From NCBI RefSeq assembly GCF_014748335.1, contig NZ_JAAVIY010000004.1:271365-335364 (forward strand): DNA of 64,000 nt. The letters run 5' to 3'. Below the pieces are notes generated by a model. The model had not been told where the DNA came from. It did no database searches and saw nothing but the letters and a program-made list of their open reading frames with translations. This stretch comes from Flavobacterium selenitireducens (GTDB lineage: Bacteria; Bacteroidota; Bacteroidia; Flavobacteriales; Flavobacteriaceae). Within the stretch, counting starts at the first letter, position 1; every line of letters begins with the position of its first letter. Of the stretch, positions 46,412 to 57,729 are shown one piece after another. Made by a program: the position numbers and the translations under genes.

Positions 46412-48028
46412 ATGTGCGGAATATTAGCCATAATCGGAAAAGGAAAAGACGAGCAGCTCGTAAGGCGACTCTCTAAACGGATGTCCCATCGGGGGCCGGA
46501 CGAGAGCGACATCCACATCACCGAAAAAGGCCATATCCTAAGTCACGAACGCTTGTCTATTATCGATCTTCATTCGGGAAAGCAGCCAATCCAAGGATGT
46601 ACTACGGCCTGGATGGTCCACAACGGGGAGATATACAACCATCAGGAGTTGCGCGACACGGTGTTGAAGCAGCATACGTTTCGCTCCAAATCAGATTCTG
46701 AAGTCATCGTTCACCTTTACGAAGAGTTCGGATACGACTTCCTTCACATGCTGGACGGGGATTTCGCCTTTGTCGTGGTAGACGGGGACGATTTCATAGC
46801 GGGACGCGATCCCATCGGCGTTAAGCCATTATATTACGGCCTCGACGAAAGAGGACGGGTGTATTTCGCCTCCGAAATGAAACCTATAGCCGATCAATGC
46901 AAAACCCTTGCGACGTTTCCTCCGGGGCATTATTACACGCCTCAGACAGGTTTCGTCAAATATTACAAACCCGAATACGAAGACCCTAAAAAAGCCGATA
47001 AGCCGCTCGATATGGCACTGCTTCGCGAATCTTTGACCGTAGCCGTGCGAAAAAGGCTTATGAGCGATGTGCCGATAGGCGTGTTGCTTTCCGGTGGGCT
47101 CGATTCGTCGTTGACATCGTCGATTGCGGCTCGACTGCTCAAAGAAACAGGAAAAGAGCTGCATTCGTTCTCGATCGGTTTGGATTCAGGTGCGCCTGAT
47201 GCCGTCGCTGCCCGAAAAGTCGCGGATTTCCTCGGGACAAAACACCACGAGATCCATTTTACCATCGAACAGGGCATCGAAATTCTCGACAAACTGATCT
47301 GGCATCTCGAGACCTATGACGTCACGTCGGTGCGCGCCAGCACGCCAATGTATTTTCTGTCGAAGGCGATCACCGAACAAGGCGTCAAAGTAGTGCTGTC
47401 GGGAGAAGGAGCCGATGAAATTTTTGGAGGTTATCTCTATTTCAGGAACGCCCCGTCTACCGAAGAATTCCAAAAAGAAACGATCGAGCGCGTGCAAAAA
47501 CTGTTCACCGCAGATTTATTGCGCGCCGACAAATCCACAATGGCACATGGGCTCGAAGCCCGCGTCCCGTTCCTCGACAAACAATTTCTCGACGTCGCCA
47601 TGACCGTTGAAGCTGAGCAGAAGCAGCCTAAGACCTATGACGGCGTTGAAAAACATATCCTCAGGAAAGCCTTCGACACTCCAGGCGAGCCGTATTTGCC
47701 GGCCGAAGTGTTGTGGCGCCAAAAGGAACAATTCTCAGACGGCGTCGGTTATAACTGGATCGACACCCTCATCGATTACTGCTCGTCACAGGTGACCGAC
47801 GAACAGATGGAAGCTGCGCACGAGCGTTTTCCTTACAATACGCCGGCCACGAAGGAGGCCTATTTTTACCGGGACATTTTTCACAAGCATTATCCACAAT
47901 TGAGCGCCGCCCAAACCGTGCGCAAGTGGATTCCGAAATGGCAGGAAAACCAAGACCCGTCAGGACGTGCGAACGCGGCCCACGTAAAGGCCGATACAGA
48001 AATCGCCAAGTCCGATATTACCGTGTAG
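46412..48028 (+). CDS. asnB: Asparagine synthetase B, glutamine-hydrolysing
   Basis: The 538-residue enzyme makes asparagine from aspartate, glutamine and ATP. The glutaminase nucleophile is C2 (MCGILAI), followed by RGPDES and the NGEIYNH region. The ATP-PPi loop is LSGGLDSS near residue 226. Length is normal for AsnB. Upstream, CATCTTTG at 46371 is one base off the -7 word. A terminator and a modular repeat follow the gene, separating it from the epimerase. Confidence 0.95.
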   Translation: MCGILAIIGKGKDEQLVRRLSKRMSHRGPDESDIHITEKGHILSHERLSIIDLHSGKQPIQGCTTAWMVHNGEIYNHQELRDTVLKQHTFRSKSDSEVIVHLYEEFGYDFLHMLDGDFAFVVVDGDDFIAGRDPIGVKPLYYGLDERGRVYFASEMKPIADQCKTLATFPPGHYYTPQTGFVKYYKPEYEDPKKADKPLDMALLRESLTVAVRKRLMSDVPIGVLLSGGLDSSLTSSIAARLLKETGKELHSFSIGLDSGAPDAVAARKVADFLGTKHHEIHFTIEQGIEILDKLIWHLETYDVTSVRASTPMYFLSKAITEQGVKVVLSGEGADEIFGGYLYFRNAPSTEEFQKETIERVQKLFTADLLRADKSTMAHGLEARVPFLDKQFLDVAMTVEAEQKQPKTYDGVEKHILRKAFDTPGEPYLPAEVLWRQKEQFSDGVGYNWIDTLIDYCSSQVTDEQMEAAHERFPYNTPATKEAYFYRDIFHKHYPQLSAAQTVRKWIPKWQENQDPSGRANAAHVKADTEIAKSDITV

Positions 48029-48071
48029 TTGTTAGTTGGTTTGTTATATAGTTGTTTGTATTTTTTTAAAT

Positions 48072-48103
48072 GCGAGGTTGTAGTTGGCCTCGCGTTTTTT
48101 TTT
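48072..48103 (+). terminator. Terminator of asnB
   Basis: GCGAGG (48072-48077) pairs with CCTCGC (48088-48093), followed by a run of about ten T's. Confidence 0.7.
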
Positions 48104-48180
48104 GTTTAAAGTTTAAAGTTTAAAGTTCAAAGTTTAAGGTTTGAAGTTGGGCTTTGGGCGTGCCACCGCCTCCGCAGGCT

Positions 48181-48320
48181 GCGGCGCTGTCGGGCTCTCG
48201 GCACTCGCTTTTTGGAAACCTCAAAGGTTTTATTGCGCCCCGTCCTTTCGAATCGTCCTGTGCGGTAAAACCTTTGAGGTTGTCCAAAAGAGCTCAGGCA
48301 AAAAGCCTCGATCCCTCACG
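48181..48320. repeat. Modular intergenic repeat, copy B, with long inner hairpin
   Basis: The outer words GGGCTCTCGGCACTCGCT (48192-48209) and AGCTCAGGCAAAAAGCC...ATCCCTCACGC (48291-48320) match copy A at 38771. The core is a near-perfect inverted repeat with arms 48211-48232 and 48266-48288, based on ACCTCAAAGGTTTTA / TAAAACCTTTGAGGT, and one extra G. The core resembles the flavobacterial palindrome family. Confidence 0.78.
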
Positions 48321-48469
48321 CGATCGGTGTAGAAACGTAGCTCGCGGCTAAAACCAGGCGCACGATTATCCTTCGGCAAAGAGAGCGTCCGATTTGTCTG
48401 AAACAGCTGTGGACGTCCTGCCTTTTTCTCGTCCGACACAAAAAAACTATATTCGTCCAAACTTCTGCG

Positions 48470-49492
48470 ATGCCACTTACGCTTTCCTATCGGTTTTTCG
48501 ATCTCCCGCTGCGCCATAAATTCGAGATATCGCGCTACAGCGTTTCGGTACAGAAGACCGTAGTGGCAATTGTTTCGGACGGCGAAATTTCCGGTTATGG
48601 AGAAGCGACGGCGAACCCGTATTACAATTCTACCCGGGAAAAACTGGGCGAATCGATTGCAAAGGCAATCCCAATCATCGCTTCGGCAGGCGAGACACAT
48701 CCCGAGATGCTATGGCCGAAACTCGAATCGGTGCTTTTTGACGATTATTTCGCCTTGTGCGCCGTCGACGTGGCGTATTGGGATTACTATGCAAGGAAAC
48801 ACGGCAGGACATTGCGGAGTTTTTGGTCGAACGGTTCCGAACCGCTTCCGTCGACATCGTACACGATCGGCATCGCCCCAATCGAGGAAATGAAGGCCAA
48901 AATAGCCGAATTCCCGTGGCCGATCTACAAAATCAAGCTCGGCACCCAAAACGACCTCGAAATCGTCGAGACGCTGCGAAAATGCACCGATTCGCCTTTC
49001 CGTGTCGATGCGAACGCCGCCTGGTCGGTTAAACAAGCGATCGCCTATTCCAAAATCCTGGGCGATTTACAGGTGGAATTCATAGAACAACCTTTGGCCG
49101 CATCCGATATCGACGGAATGAAACGCCTCAAATCCGAATCGCATTTGCCGTGTCTCGCCGACGAAAGCTGCCAGCGCGAAACAGATGTTTTGCCGTGTTC
49201 CCAACAGTTTCACGGCATCAACATCAAACTGATGAAATGCGGCGGGATTACGCCCGCGCGTCGCATGATCGCCAACGCCCGCGAGCTTGGGCTGTCTGTG
49301 ATGGCCGGCTGCATGACCGAATCTACTTTCGGGATTTCGGCCCTTGCGCAACTCGCTCCTTTGCTTGATTTCATCGACTGCGACGGAGCGCTTTTGCTGG
49401 CTTCGGACATCGCATCGGGCGCAAGCTTCGAATACGGAAAAATCACCTTTGGCGAAAACGTTGGAAGTGGGGCGAAACCATTGCTTTTTTAA
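48470..49492 (+). CDS. L-Ala-D/L-Glu epimerase-like enolase-superfamily enzyme
   Basis: The 340-residue protein has a muconate-lactonising-type capping domain and a beta-barrel active site. K154-x-K156 (YKIKLG) and K253 (NIKLMKCGG) are the acid/base lysines, and D180, E206 and D231 are the metal ligands (VDANAAW, EQPL, DESC). This matches dipeptide epimerases that convert L-Ala-L-Glu and L-Ala-D-Glu in murein recycling; other dipeptides are possible. The start is ATG 48470 after a long spacer. Confidence 0.87.
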   Translation: MPLTLSYRFFDLPLRHKFEISRYSVSVQKTVVAIVSDGEISGYGEATANPYYNSTREKLGESIAKAIPIIASAGETHPEMLWPKLESVLFDDYFALCAVDVAYWDYYARKHGRTLRSFWSNGSEPLPSTSYTIGIAPIEEMKAKIAEFPWPIYKIKLGTQNDLEIVETLRKCTDSPFRVDANAAWSVKQAIAYSKILGDLQVEFIEQPLAASDIDGMKRLKSESHLPCLADESCQRETDVLPCSQQFHGINIKLMKCGGITPARRMIANARELGLSVMAGCMTESTFGISALAQLAPLLDFIDCDGALLLASDIASGASFEYGKITFGENVGSGAKPLLF

Positions 49493-49510
49493 TCAACACA
49501 ATGTTGATAA

Positions 49511-51547
<2,037 letters not shown>

Positions 51548-51829
51548 AAAATTGGTTTGAGGTTTAAAGTTTGGAGTTGGTGACAATGTTGGACTTTAAA
51601 CCTCAAATTTTTAAACCCGATTTGATTTCGGGAACGGTGCGGCCCGGATGGCAGCGGAAAGCCCGCAAGTTGGAATAAGCTGGTTTTTGCAGGCTGCCGA
51701 GGCGACCAGCGGAAGCTTTGGCAGGCGGCTAAAAAACCGCTTATTAAAACGCGGACTTGCAGCGGACAGCCGTAATTGCCGCCAACCTTAAACTTTGAAC
51801 CTTAAACTTTAAACAAAATAACGTTTTAT
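51548..51829. repeat. Repeat-rich spacer between gyrB and mdh
   Basis: A TTTAAAG array occupies 51551-51616. The modular repeat follows, with outer words GGATGGCAGCGGAAAGCCC (51647-51664) and GACTTGCAGCGGACAGCCG (51754-51772), the first bases of the two 108 nt apart. Inside is a mixed hairpin-forming core. Another TTTAAAC array (51785-51815) runs up to the mdh start. No gene is seen. Confidence 0.75.
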
Positions 51830-52765
51830 ATGAAAGTTACCATTGTAGGCGCCGGAAATGTAGGCGCAACCTGTGCAGACGTCATTTCGTACAGGGGAAT
51901 TGCAAGCGAGGTCGTTTTGCTCGATATCAAAGAAGGTTTTGCTGAAGGCAAGGCGATGGATATCATGCAATGCGCCACGAATACTGGGTTTGACACTAAT
52001 GTGAGCGGTGTGACCAACGATTATTCGAAGACGGCAAATTCAGATGTGGTGGTGATCACTTCGGGAATTCCACGGAAGCCCGGAATGACGCGCGAAGAAC
52101 TCATCGGGATCAATGCCGGGATCGTGAAATCGGTCGCTGACAATGTGTTGACGCATTCACCTGAGGCGATCATCGTAGTCGTGTCCAATCCTATGGATAC
52201 GATGACCTACCTGACGTTGAAGGCCACGGGATTGCCTAAGAACCGCATCATCGGGATGGGCGGAGCGCTCGACAGCTCCCGTTTCAAATATTATTTGTCA
52301 AAGGCCCTGGACAAACCTTCGAACGATGTTTCGGGAATGGTGATCGGTGGTCATGGCGATACGACGATGATTCCGTTGACGCGTCTTGCGGCTTACAACG
52401 GGATTCCGGTTACGCAGTTTTTGTCTGATGAAAAACTCAAAGAGGTTTTTGAGGCGACGAAAGTGGGAGGCGCTACGTTGACGGGATTGCTCGGAACTTC
52501 GGCCTGGTATGCGCCGGGAGCGTCGGTGGCTTATCTTGTCGATTCTATTTTGAACGACCAGAAAAAGATGATCGCTTGTTCGGTTTTGCTTGAAGGCGAA
52601 TACGGCCAGAGCGACATCTGTTTGGGTGTTCCTTGCATCATCGGGAAGAACGGACTCGAAGAAATCGTCTCCATCGACCTTAACGACGAAGAAAAAGAGT
52701 TGTTCGCCAAAAGTGCCGACGCCGTTCGCGCCATGAACGGGGATTTGAAGTCGGTTTTGGCATAA
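51830..52765 (+). CDS. mdh: Malate dehydrogenase
   Basis: The 311-residue NAD-dependent enzyme interconverts malate and oxaloacetate in the TCA cycle. GAGNVG is at 7-12, D32 favours NAD over NADP, R82 and R88 lie in the active-site loop, R151 contacts substrate and H175 in GGHGD is the proton acceptor. The lactate-dehydrogenase-like family length fits. ATG 51830 begins the Rossmann strand directly. A strong terminator follows at 52788. Confidence 0.95.
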   Translation: MKVTIVGAGNVGATCADVISYRGIASEVVLLDIKEGFAEGKAMDIMQCATNTGFDTNVSGVTNDYSKTANSDVVVITSGIPRKPGMTREELIGINAGIVKSVADNVLTHSPEAIIVVVSNPMDTMTYLTLKATGLPKNRIIGMGGALDSSRFKYYLSKALDKPSNDVSGMVIGGHGDTTMIPLTRLAAYNGIPVTQFLSDEKLKEVFEATKVGGATLTGLLGTSAWYAPGASVAYLVDSILNDQKKMIACSVLLEGEYGQSDICLGVPCIIGKNGLEEIVSIDLNDEEKELFAKSADAVRAMNGDLKSVLA

Positions 52766-52787
52766 AATCGCTATCGATATAATAAAG

Positions 52788-52821
52788 ACGCGTCGTGGGA
52801 AACTTCGGCGCGTTTTTTTTT
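52788..52821 (+). terminator. Terminator of mdh
   Basis: ACGCGTCG (52788-52795) pairs with CGGCGCGT (52806-52813), followed by about eight T's. Confidence 0.7.
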
Positions 52822-53139
52822 GGTTTTAATGAGTTGCCGCATCGATCCGAATACGGTCAAATTTGAAAAAAAAACGAAGCGGCTTGATGTTTTGCGTCAG
52901 ATGTAAAGAAGTTTTCACGGTTTGAAACCGAAAAAAAACTTATGAACAATGGCAGGCCTCTTTTTTAATAGAAATCTCCAAATAAATTGGTTAATGTAAC
53001 CAGTAATTATATATTTGCACGTTTTCGAAAAAACAGGGCTGAGTGCGCCCTTTCAGTTTCTAGCTGAAAGCCAGTATTTACGACCTTTTCATTGACCAAT
53101 CACAAACAAGCTTATAATAGATTAATTAATTTTTACGTA
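52822..53139 (+). promoter_or_regulatory. secDF upstream region: promoter and structured leader
   Basis: After mdh's terminator comes A/T-rich sequence and then a strong promoter: TTG at 52987-52989, a 20-nt spacer and TATATTTG at 53010-53017. Transcription should begin near 53022-53026, giving a leader of about 115 nt. It holds two adjacent hairpins: GGGC (53036-53039) with GCCC (53047-53050), and CTTTCAG (53050-53056) with CTGAAAG (53064-53070). The second may also extend with GGC/GCC pairs. A regulatory role is a guess; the promoter match is strong. Confidence 0.7.
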
Positions 53140-56127
53140 ATGCAGAATAGAGGACTAGTCAAGTTTTTTGCAATTTTGTTTGCACTGGTATGCGTGTACC
53201 AGCTTATTTTCACGTTCGTCGCCGACAGCGTGGAAACCAAGGCCAAGGCGTTTGCGGCCGGGGATTCCGAGAAAGAAGTGAAATATCTCGACTCCATCGG
53301 GAAAACCGAAGTTTTGAACCTTGGGTTTGCTTCGTTTACCTACAATGAGGTAAAAGAGAAGAAAATCAACAAAGGGCTTGACCTTGAAGGCGGAATCAAC
53401 GTCATCCTCGAGATTTCGGTCAAGGATATCCTCAAAGGATTGTCGAACAATACCTCGAACGCGGTGTTCAACAAGTCGCTTGACGATGCGACCAAAAACA
53501 AAAAAGGAAACCAGGACTACCTCGATGCATTTTTCGATGCCTTCCAGGAGAACTCGAAAGGTAGCGTTAAACTCGCTTCTCCTGAGGTCTTCGCCAACAA
53601 AACCCTTGGGGACGCTGTCAACTTCAAAATGACGGACGACCAGGTGAAAAAGGTAATCCGCGAAAAGGTCGGGGAATCGATCAAATCCGGTTTTGAGGTA
53701 TTGCGCAAGCGTATCGACAAATTTGGCGTAACCCAGCCGAATATCCAGCAACTTGGGCAGTCAGGTCGTATCCTTGTGGAGCTTCCGGGTGCAAAAGATG
53801 TAGACCGTATCAAAAAACTACTTTCAGGAACCGCTCAATTGGAGTTCTGGGAGACTTATAAAATAGAAGAAGTCGGACAGTTTCTTATGGCCGCAAACGA
53901 AGCGCTTAAGAAAACCGAAACCGCTGTTGAGCCAGTTGCCGAAACTCCTGCTGCAAAGACAGGTATCGACACGCTTTTGACTGGTAAGGAGAAAGATTCT
54001 ACTGCCGCTCCGGCGAAAGGGAAAAATCCTCTTGTCGACAAATTCGTTTCTCAAGGCGGCGGCCCGATCCTGGCCTACGTTTCTACGAAAGATACCGCAG
54101 CGATCAACTCTTACCTCAAGAGAGGCGACATCCGCGCTTTGATGGGAACTGAAATCCGCAACGCCAAATTCGTTTGGGGAATCGTGGAGACAGCCAAAGA
54201 CGACAAAGGAAAAGACGTCGAAAGCGTCGGACTTTATGCGTTGAAGCCGAAAAGCCGCAGTGTCGGTCCTGCTATGAGCGGTGGTGTCGTAACCGATGCC
54301 CGCGACACGTTCGACGAATTAGGAAAACCGGCCGTTTCCATGCAAATGAACGGAGCCGGAGCCCGCGACTGGGAAGAACTGACAGGAAAGGCGTTTAACG
54401 AGAAAAGTTACATCGCGATCGTTCTTGACAACATCGTATATTCCGCTCCTGGCGTAACCAGCGGGCCTATCGCAGGTGGGCGTTCGTCTATCTCCGGAAA
54501 CTTCTCGGTAACCGAAACAAAAGATTTGGCCAACGTGCTCCGCGCCGGTAAACTTCCTGCAAAGGCAGATATCGTGCAGTCGGAAGTGGTCGGGCCGTCA
54601 TTGGGTCAGGAAGCGATCGACAACGGTACGAATTCGGCTATCATCGGATTGCTTATCGTATGTTTGTGGATGGTGGTTTATTATGGAAAAGCAGGTTGGG
54701 TTGCCAACGCCGCTCTTGCCGTGAACGTCTTGTTTATTTTCGGATTCCTCGCCAGCGTTGGAGCCGTATTGACTTTGCCAGGTATTGCCGGTATTGTTTT
54801 GACGATGGGTACTGCCGTGGATGCGAACATCATCATTTACGAAAGAGCGAAGGAAGAACTGCGACATGGCCTTTCGTTGCCGGATGCCGTCAAAGCCTCT
54901 TTCGGATGGAAGGGCGCGATGCGTTCGATCGTCGATGCCAACGTTACGCACGTGTTGACGGGAGCGATCCTCTTTATTTTCGGAACGGGTCCTATCCAAG
55001 GTTTCGCAACGACATTGTTGATCGGTATCATCACGACTTTGTTCACGTCTATTTTCATCACGAGAATCCTTTTGGATTGGGGCGTTTACAGAGGCCAGAA
55101 GTTTACTTTCCACACGAATATCTCCAAAAACTGGTTCACGAACTTCAACTACGACTTCCTTCGCGTCAAGAAATGGTCATACGGGATTTCTGCTGCCGTT
55201 ACGATCATCAGCATCGTCGGTCTTGTGACACAAGGGTTGAACCCGGGTGTTGACTTTGCAGGAGGACGTACGTTCCAAGTGCGTTTTGAAAAGCCGGTAA
55301 GCCCTGAAACTTTGCACGAGGAATTGATGGGAGTTTTCGAAGGAAGCGCCGAGGTGAAGACTTTCGGAGGCAACAACCAGCTCAAGATCGTTACCAAATA
55401 CGCCGTTGAGCAGCACGGTATCGAAATCGACGAAAAAGTCAACCATATGTTGTTCGACGCGTTGAAGAAGCACTATAGCGCTGATATGACGTACGAAAAA
55501 TTCGTCAACGTCTACGACGGCAAAACACTTGGTATCCTGAACTCGTATAAAGTTACGCCAACCGTCGCCGATGACATCAAGACCAATTCCTATTGGGCGA
55601 TCCTCGGAGCGATGGCCGTCGTATTCCTTTACCTGATGGTGTCTTTCCGCAAATGGCAATATTCTTTGGGCGCTATCGCGGCCGTTGCACACGACGTTAT
55701 CTTCGTATTGGGAATCTACGCCTGGTTGTGGAAATATATGCCGTTCGGAATGGAAATCGACCAGCACTTCATCGCGGCTATCCTAACCGTTATCGGATAC
55801 TCGATGAACGATACCGTAATCGTATTCGACCGTGTGCGCGAATACTTGGCAGGTAAGACGAAGGGAACGTTCAACGATATCGTAAACAAATCGATCAACT
55901 CGACGATGTCGCGTACTTTGAACACTTCCCTTACGATGATCTTCGTATTGGCGATCATGTTCGTATTTGGCGGAGAAAGCATCCGCGGATTCATCTTCGC
56001 GATGTTGGTCGGTATTGTCGTCGGAACGTATTCGTCACTATTCATCGCAACGCCGGTATTGTGCGACTCTATCCCGGATGCGGAACACAAACGCATAGAG
56101 GAAGAGCACAACAGGGAGCTCGCATAA
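53140..56127 (+). CDS. secDF: Fused protein translocase subunit SecDF
   Basis: The 995-residue fusion joins SecD and SecF in one polypeptide, which uses proton-motive force to help Sec export. The SecD half has LDLEGGINVILEI near residue 80, and the later DFAGGRTFQVRF opens SecF (about residue 705). There are twelve membrane helices in two groups of six, each after a periplasmic domain. ATG 53140 is used; an in-frame TTG at 53092 would add 16 residues. A structured leader precedes it. It is fused, as in many Bacteroidota. Confidence 0.96.
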   Translation: MQNRGLVKFFAILFALVCVYQLIFTFVADSVETKAKAFAAGDSEKEVKYLDSIGKTEVLNLGFASFTYNEVKEKKINKGLDLEGGINVILEISVKDILKGLSNNTSNAVFNKSLDDATKNKKGNQDYLDAFFDAFQENSKGSVKLASPEVFANKTLGDAVNFKMTDDQVKKVIREKVGESIKSGFEVLRKRIDKFGVTQPNIQQLGQSGRILVELPGAKDVDRIKKLLSGTAQLEFWETYKIEEVGQFLMAANEALKKTETAVEPVAETPAAKTGIDTLLTGKEKDSTAAPAKGKNPLVDKFVSQGGGPILAYVSTKDTAAINSYLKRGDIRALMGTEIRNAKFVWGIVETAKDDKGKDVESVGLYALKPKSRSVGPAMSGGVVTDARDTFDELGKPAVSMQMNGAGARDWEELTGKAFNEKSYIAIVLDNIVYSAPGVTSGPIAGGRSSISGNFSVTETKDLANVLRAGKLPAKADIVQSEVVGPSLGQEAIDNGTNSAIIGLLIVCLWMVVYYGKAGWVANAALAVNVLFIFGFLASVGAVLTLPGIAGIVLTMGTAVDANIIIYERAKEELRHGLSLPDAVKASFGWKGAMRSIVDANVTHVLTGAILFIFGTGPIQGFATTLLIGIITTLFTSIFITRILLDWGVYRGQKFTFHTNISKNWFTNFNYDFLRVKKWSYGISAAVTIISIVGLVTQGLNPGVDFAGGRTFQVRFEKPVSPETLHEELMGVFEGSAEVKTFGGNNQLKIVTKYAVEQHGIEIDEKVNHMLFDALKKHYSADMTYEKFVNVYDGKTLGILNSYKVTPTVADDIKTNSYWAILGAMAVVFLYLMVSFRKWQYSLGAIAAVAHDVIFVLGIYAWLWKYMPFGMEIDQHFIAAILTVIGYSMNDTVIVFDRVREYLAGKTKGTFNDIVNKSINSTMSRTLNTSLTMIFVLAIMFVFGGESIRGFIFAMLVGIVVGTYSSLFIATPVLCDSIPDAEHKRIEEEHNRELA

Positions 56128-56148
56128 TCTTTCGGGATTTCACATAAC

Positions 56149-56181
56149 AAAAAAGGCTGTTTTTATCGACAGCCTTTTTTT
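56149..56181. terminator. Terminator after secDF
   Basis: AAAAAAGGCTGT (56149-56160) pairs with ACAGCCTTTTTT (56169-56180) around an 8-nt loop and is followed by T's. The A-run makes it usable in both directions. Confidence 0.72.
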
Positions 56182-56327
56182 ATTGGAAGCGGGTGAATGA
56201 GATCAGGACTTGCAACTTACCGCAGCTTAAACGATTCCGCATATTGTTCTGCGCCGCATTTCAGCCTTTCAAATTTTAAATCCTTTGATCCGTCAATCCG
56301 CGGCGAAATAAACCGTGACGTTCGCGG

Positions 56328-57626
56328 TCAATTCACTTCAACGACGGAGTCCACATTGCCATGGCTGATTTCGGTTTCCCGATTGTCCGGGTCGACGATC
56401 CACTTGCCGTCGACAATGAACTTATACCGCTGCCTGCCCGTTTCGCTTTCCAAATCGACAACCCAGCCTTTTGCGGTTTTTTGCATCGCTTCGGACGTCC
56501 AGTCATTAAACGTGCCGGCAACCCGGACTTCTTTCGCATCGTGATGATTGGCGAGTTCAAGCGTTACTTTTTTGAATGTGGGCTTTGTTTTTTCGAGCTC
56601 GCCACACCATTGCAGCAGCGCATTTTTCCAAATTTCCTCGTCGCTTTTTGACGCGATTGTCCGCATGGCCAATTGGCGGGCTTCGATGAGCGCGAGTTTT
56701 GTTTTGATGGCGATATCGGGAGCGATACCGTGCGTTTCCCAGTCACTTACCGCATTTTCGTCACCGACTATTTTTCCCACCGAAATATAGGCCTGGAAGT
56801 GGTCGGACAACCTGACGATTCCGCCTGGATGTGAGCCTCCGCCCGTGGTTTGCCCGATAATCGTGGCGCGTTTGTATTTCTTCATTCCGGCCACGAAAGC
56901 CTCGGCTCCTGAAAACGTATTGCGGCTCGTCAGCACAAAAACCGGTTTGTCTAGGTATTTACGCCCGGGAACGGCGGCTGATGTCCAGGAGACGGTCGTT
57001 CCATTCTTTTTGCGCCAGAATATTTCCTCGAGTTTTACCGGTTTGCTGAAAAAATAGCTAAGCAAAAACGGGACGGCTTCCGGCGATCGGCTTCCGCCAC
57101 AATGGCGCAGATCGATGATCAGGGCTTCGGTGTGCGACAAGTACGCCATCATTCCGGCATAGGTTGTCGATGCGAACTCGGGATCGACGAACGCTTCAAA
57201 ATCGATGTATCCTACGTTTCCCGTAAGTACTTCAACTTTGCGGATCGCGTAGTTCGTGTGCCGGAGCATGTTCGCATAACCTTGTTTTTCCTGTTCGGGA
57301 AGGCTCATGATTTCCGTGCGGTTGTCGGCGGGAAGCACCGTTTGGCTGTATTCCACGCGCAAGTGGCGATCGGCAACCTGGGATTGTAACTGTCTGGTGA
57401 GGATCGAGGCAAACGCCTGGCCGTCGCCGATTTTGTCGTAAGCGCCGTTTTTGGATTGTTTGGCCAGGAAGGCGTGAAGTCGTTTGCCTTCGCTTTCGGA
57501 ATAGTATTTTTCCGATAAGGTAGTGCCTAGCTTTCGAATGGTTTCGGATTTTTCGTCCCGCCCGACAGATTGCGGGAAAACCGGAAAGCAGCACAAGGCC
57601 AAGGCCGTGATGATGATTGATTTCAT
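56328..57626 (-). CDS. S41 peptidase fused to a CBM48/AMPK-like domain
   Basis: The 432-residue protein has a signal peptide (1-19, ending VFPQ) and an S41 (IRBP/tricorn-core-like) domain with TSRNTFSGAEAF, where S239 is the likely nucleophile, and GQTTGGGSHPGG. The last 80 residues (about 354-432) form a beta sandwich of the AMPK/CBM48 early-set type: VRVAGTFNDW, then YKFIVDGKWIVDPDN. These signatures mark glycogen-type carbohydrate binding. No PDZ domain is seen. A peptidase with a sugar-binding-type tail is unusual and its role is unknown. Confidence 0.8.
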   Translation of the reverse strand: MKSIIITALALCCFPVFPQSVGRDEKSETIRKLGTTLSEKYYSESEGKRLHAFLAKQSKNGAYDKIGDGQAFASILTRQLQSQVADRHLRVEYSQTVLPADNRTEIMSLPEQEKQGYANMLRHTNYAIRKVEVLTGNVGYIDFEAFVDPEFASTTYAGMMAYLSHTEALIIDLRHCGGSRSPEAVPFLLSYFFSKPVKLEEIFWRKKNGTTVSWTSAAVPGRKYLDKPVFVLTSRNTFSGAEAFVAGMKKYKRATIIGQTTGGGSHPGGIVRLSDHFQAYISVGKIVGDENAVSDWETHGIAPDIAIKTKLALIEARQLAMRTIASKSDEEIWKNALLQWCGELEKTKPTFKKVTLELANHHDAKEVRVAGTFNDWTSEAMQKTAKGWVVDLESETGRQRYKFIVDGKWIVDPDNRETEISHGNVDSVVEVN

Positions 57627-57682
57627 GATGATTGATAGGCGTAGGACGACGCGCTTTCAAAAATGTTTCAACCGTCAGTAAA

Positions 57683-57711
57683 ACAAAAAAAAACCGCCCA
57701 AATGAGCGGTT
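57683..57711 (-). terminator. Terminator of lgt
   Basis: On the minus strand AACCGC (57711-57706) pairs with GCGGTT (57697-57692), followed by about nine T's. It lies 19 nt after the lgt stop. Confidence 0.7.
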
Positions 57712-57729
57712 GTTGCAGTGGTATTTCGG

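Larger units (their letters stand above)
48029..48469. other. 441-nt spacer after asnB
   Basis: It contains, in order, the asnB terminator (48072-48103), a TTTAAAG array (48103-48147), modular repeat copy B (48181-48320) and about 150 nt of ordinary sequence up to the epimerase start. TATATTCG at 48450, one base off the -7 word, is a possible promoter element. No gene is called. Confidence 0.7.
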
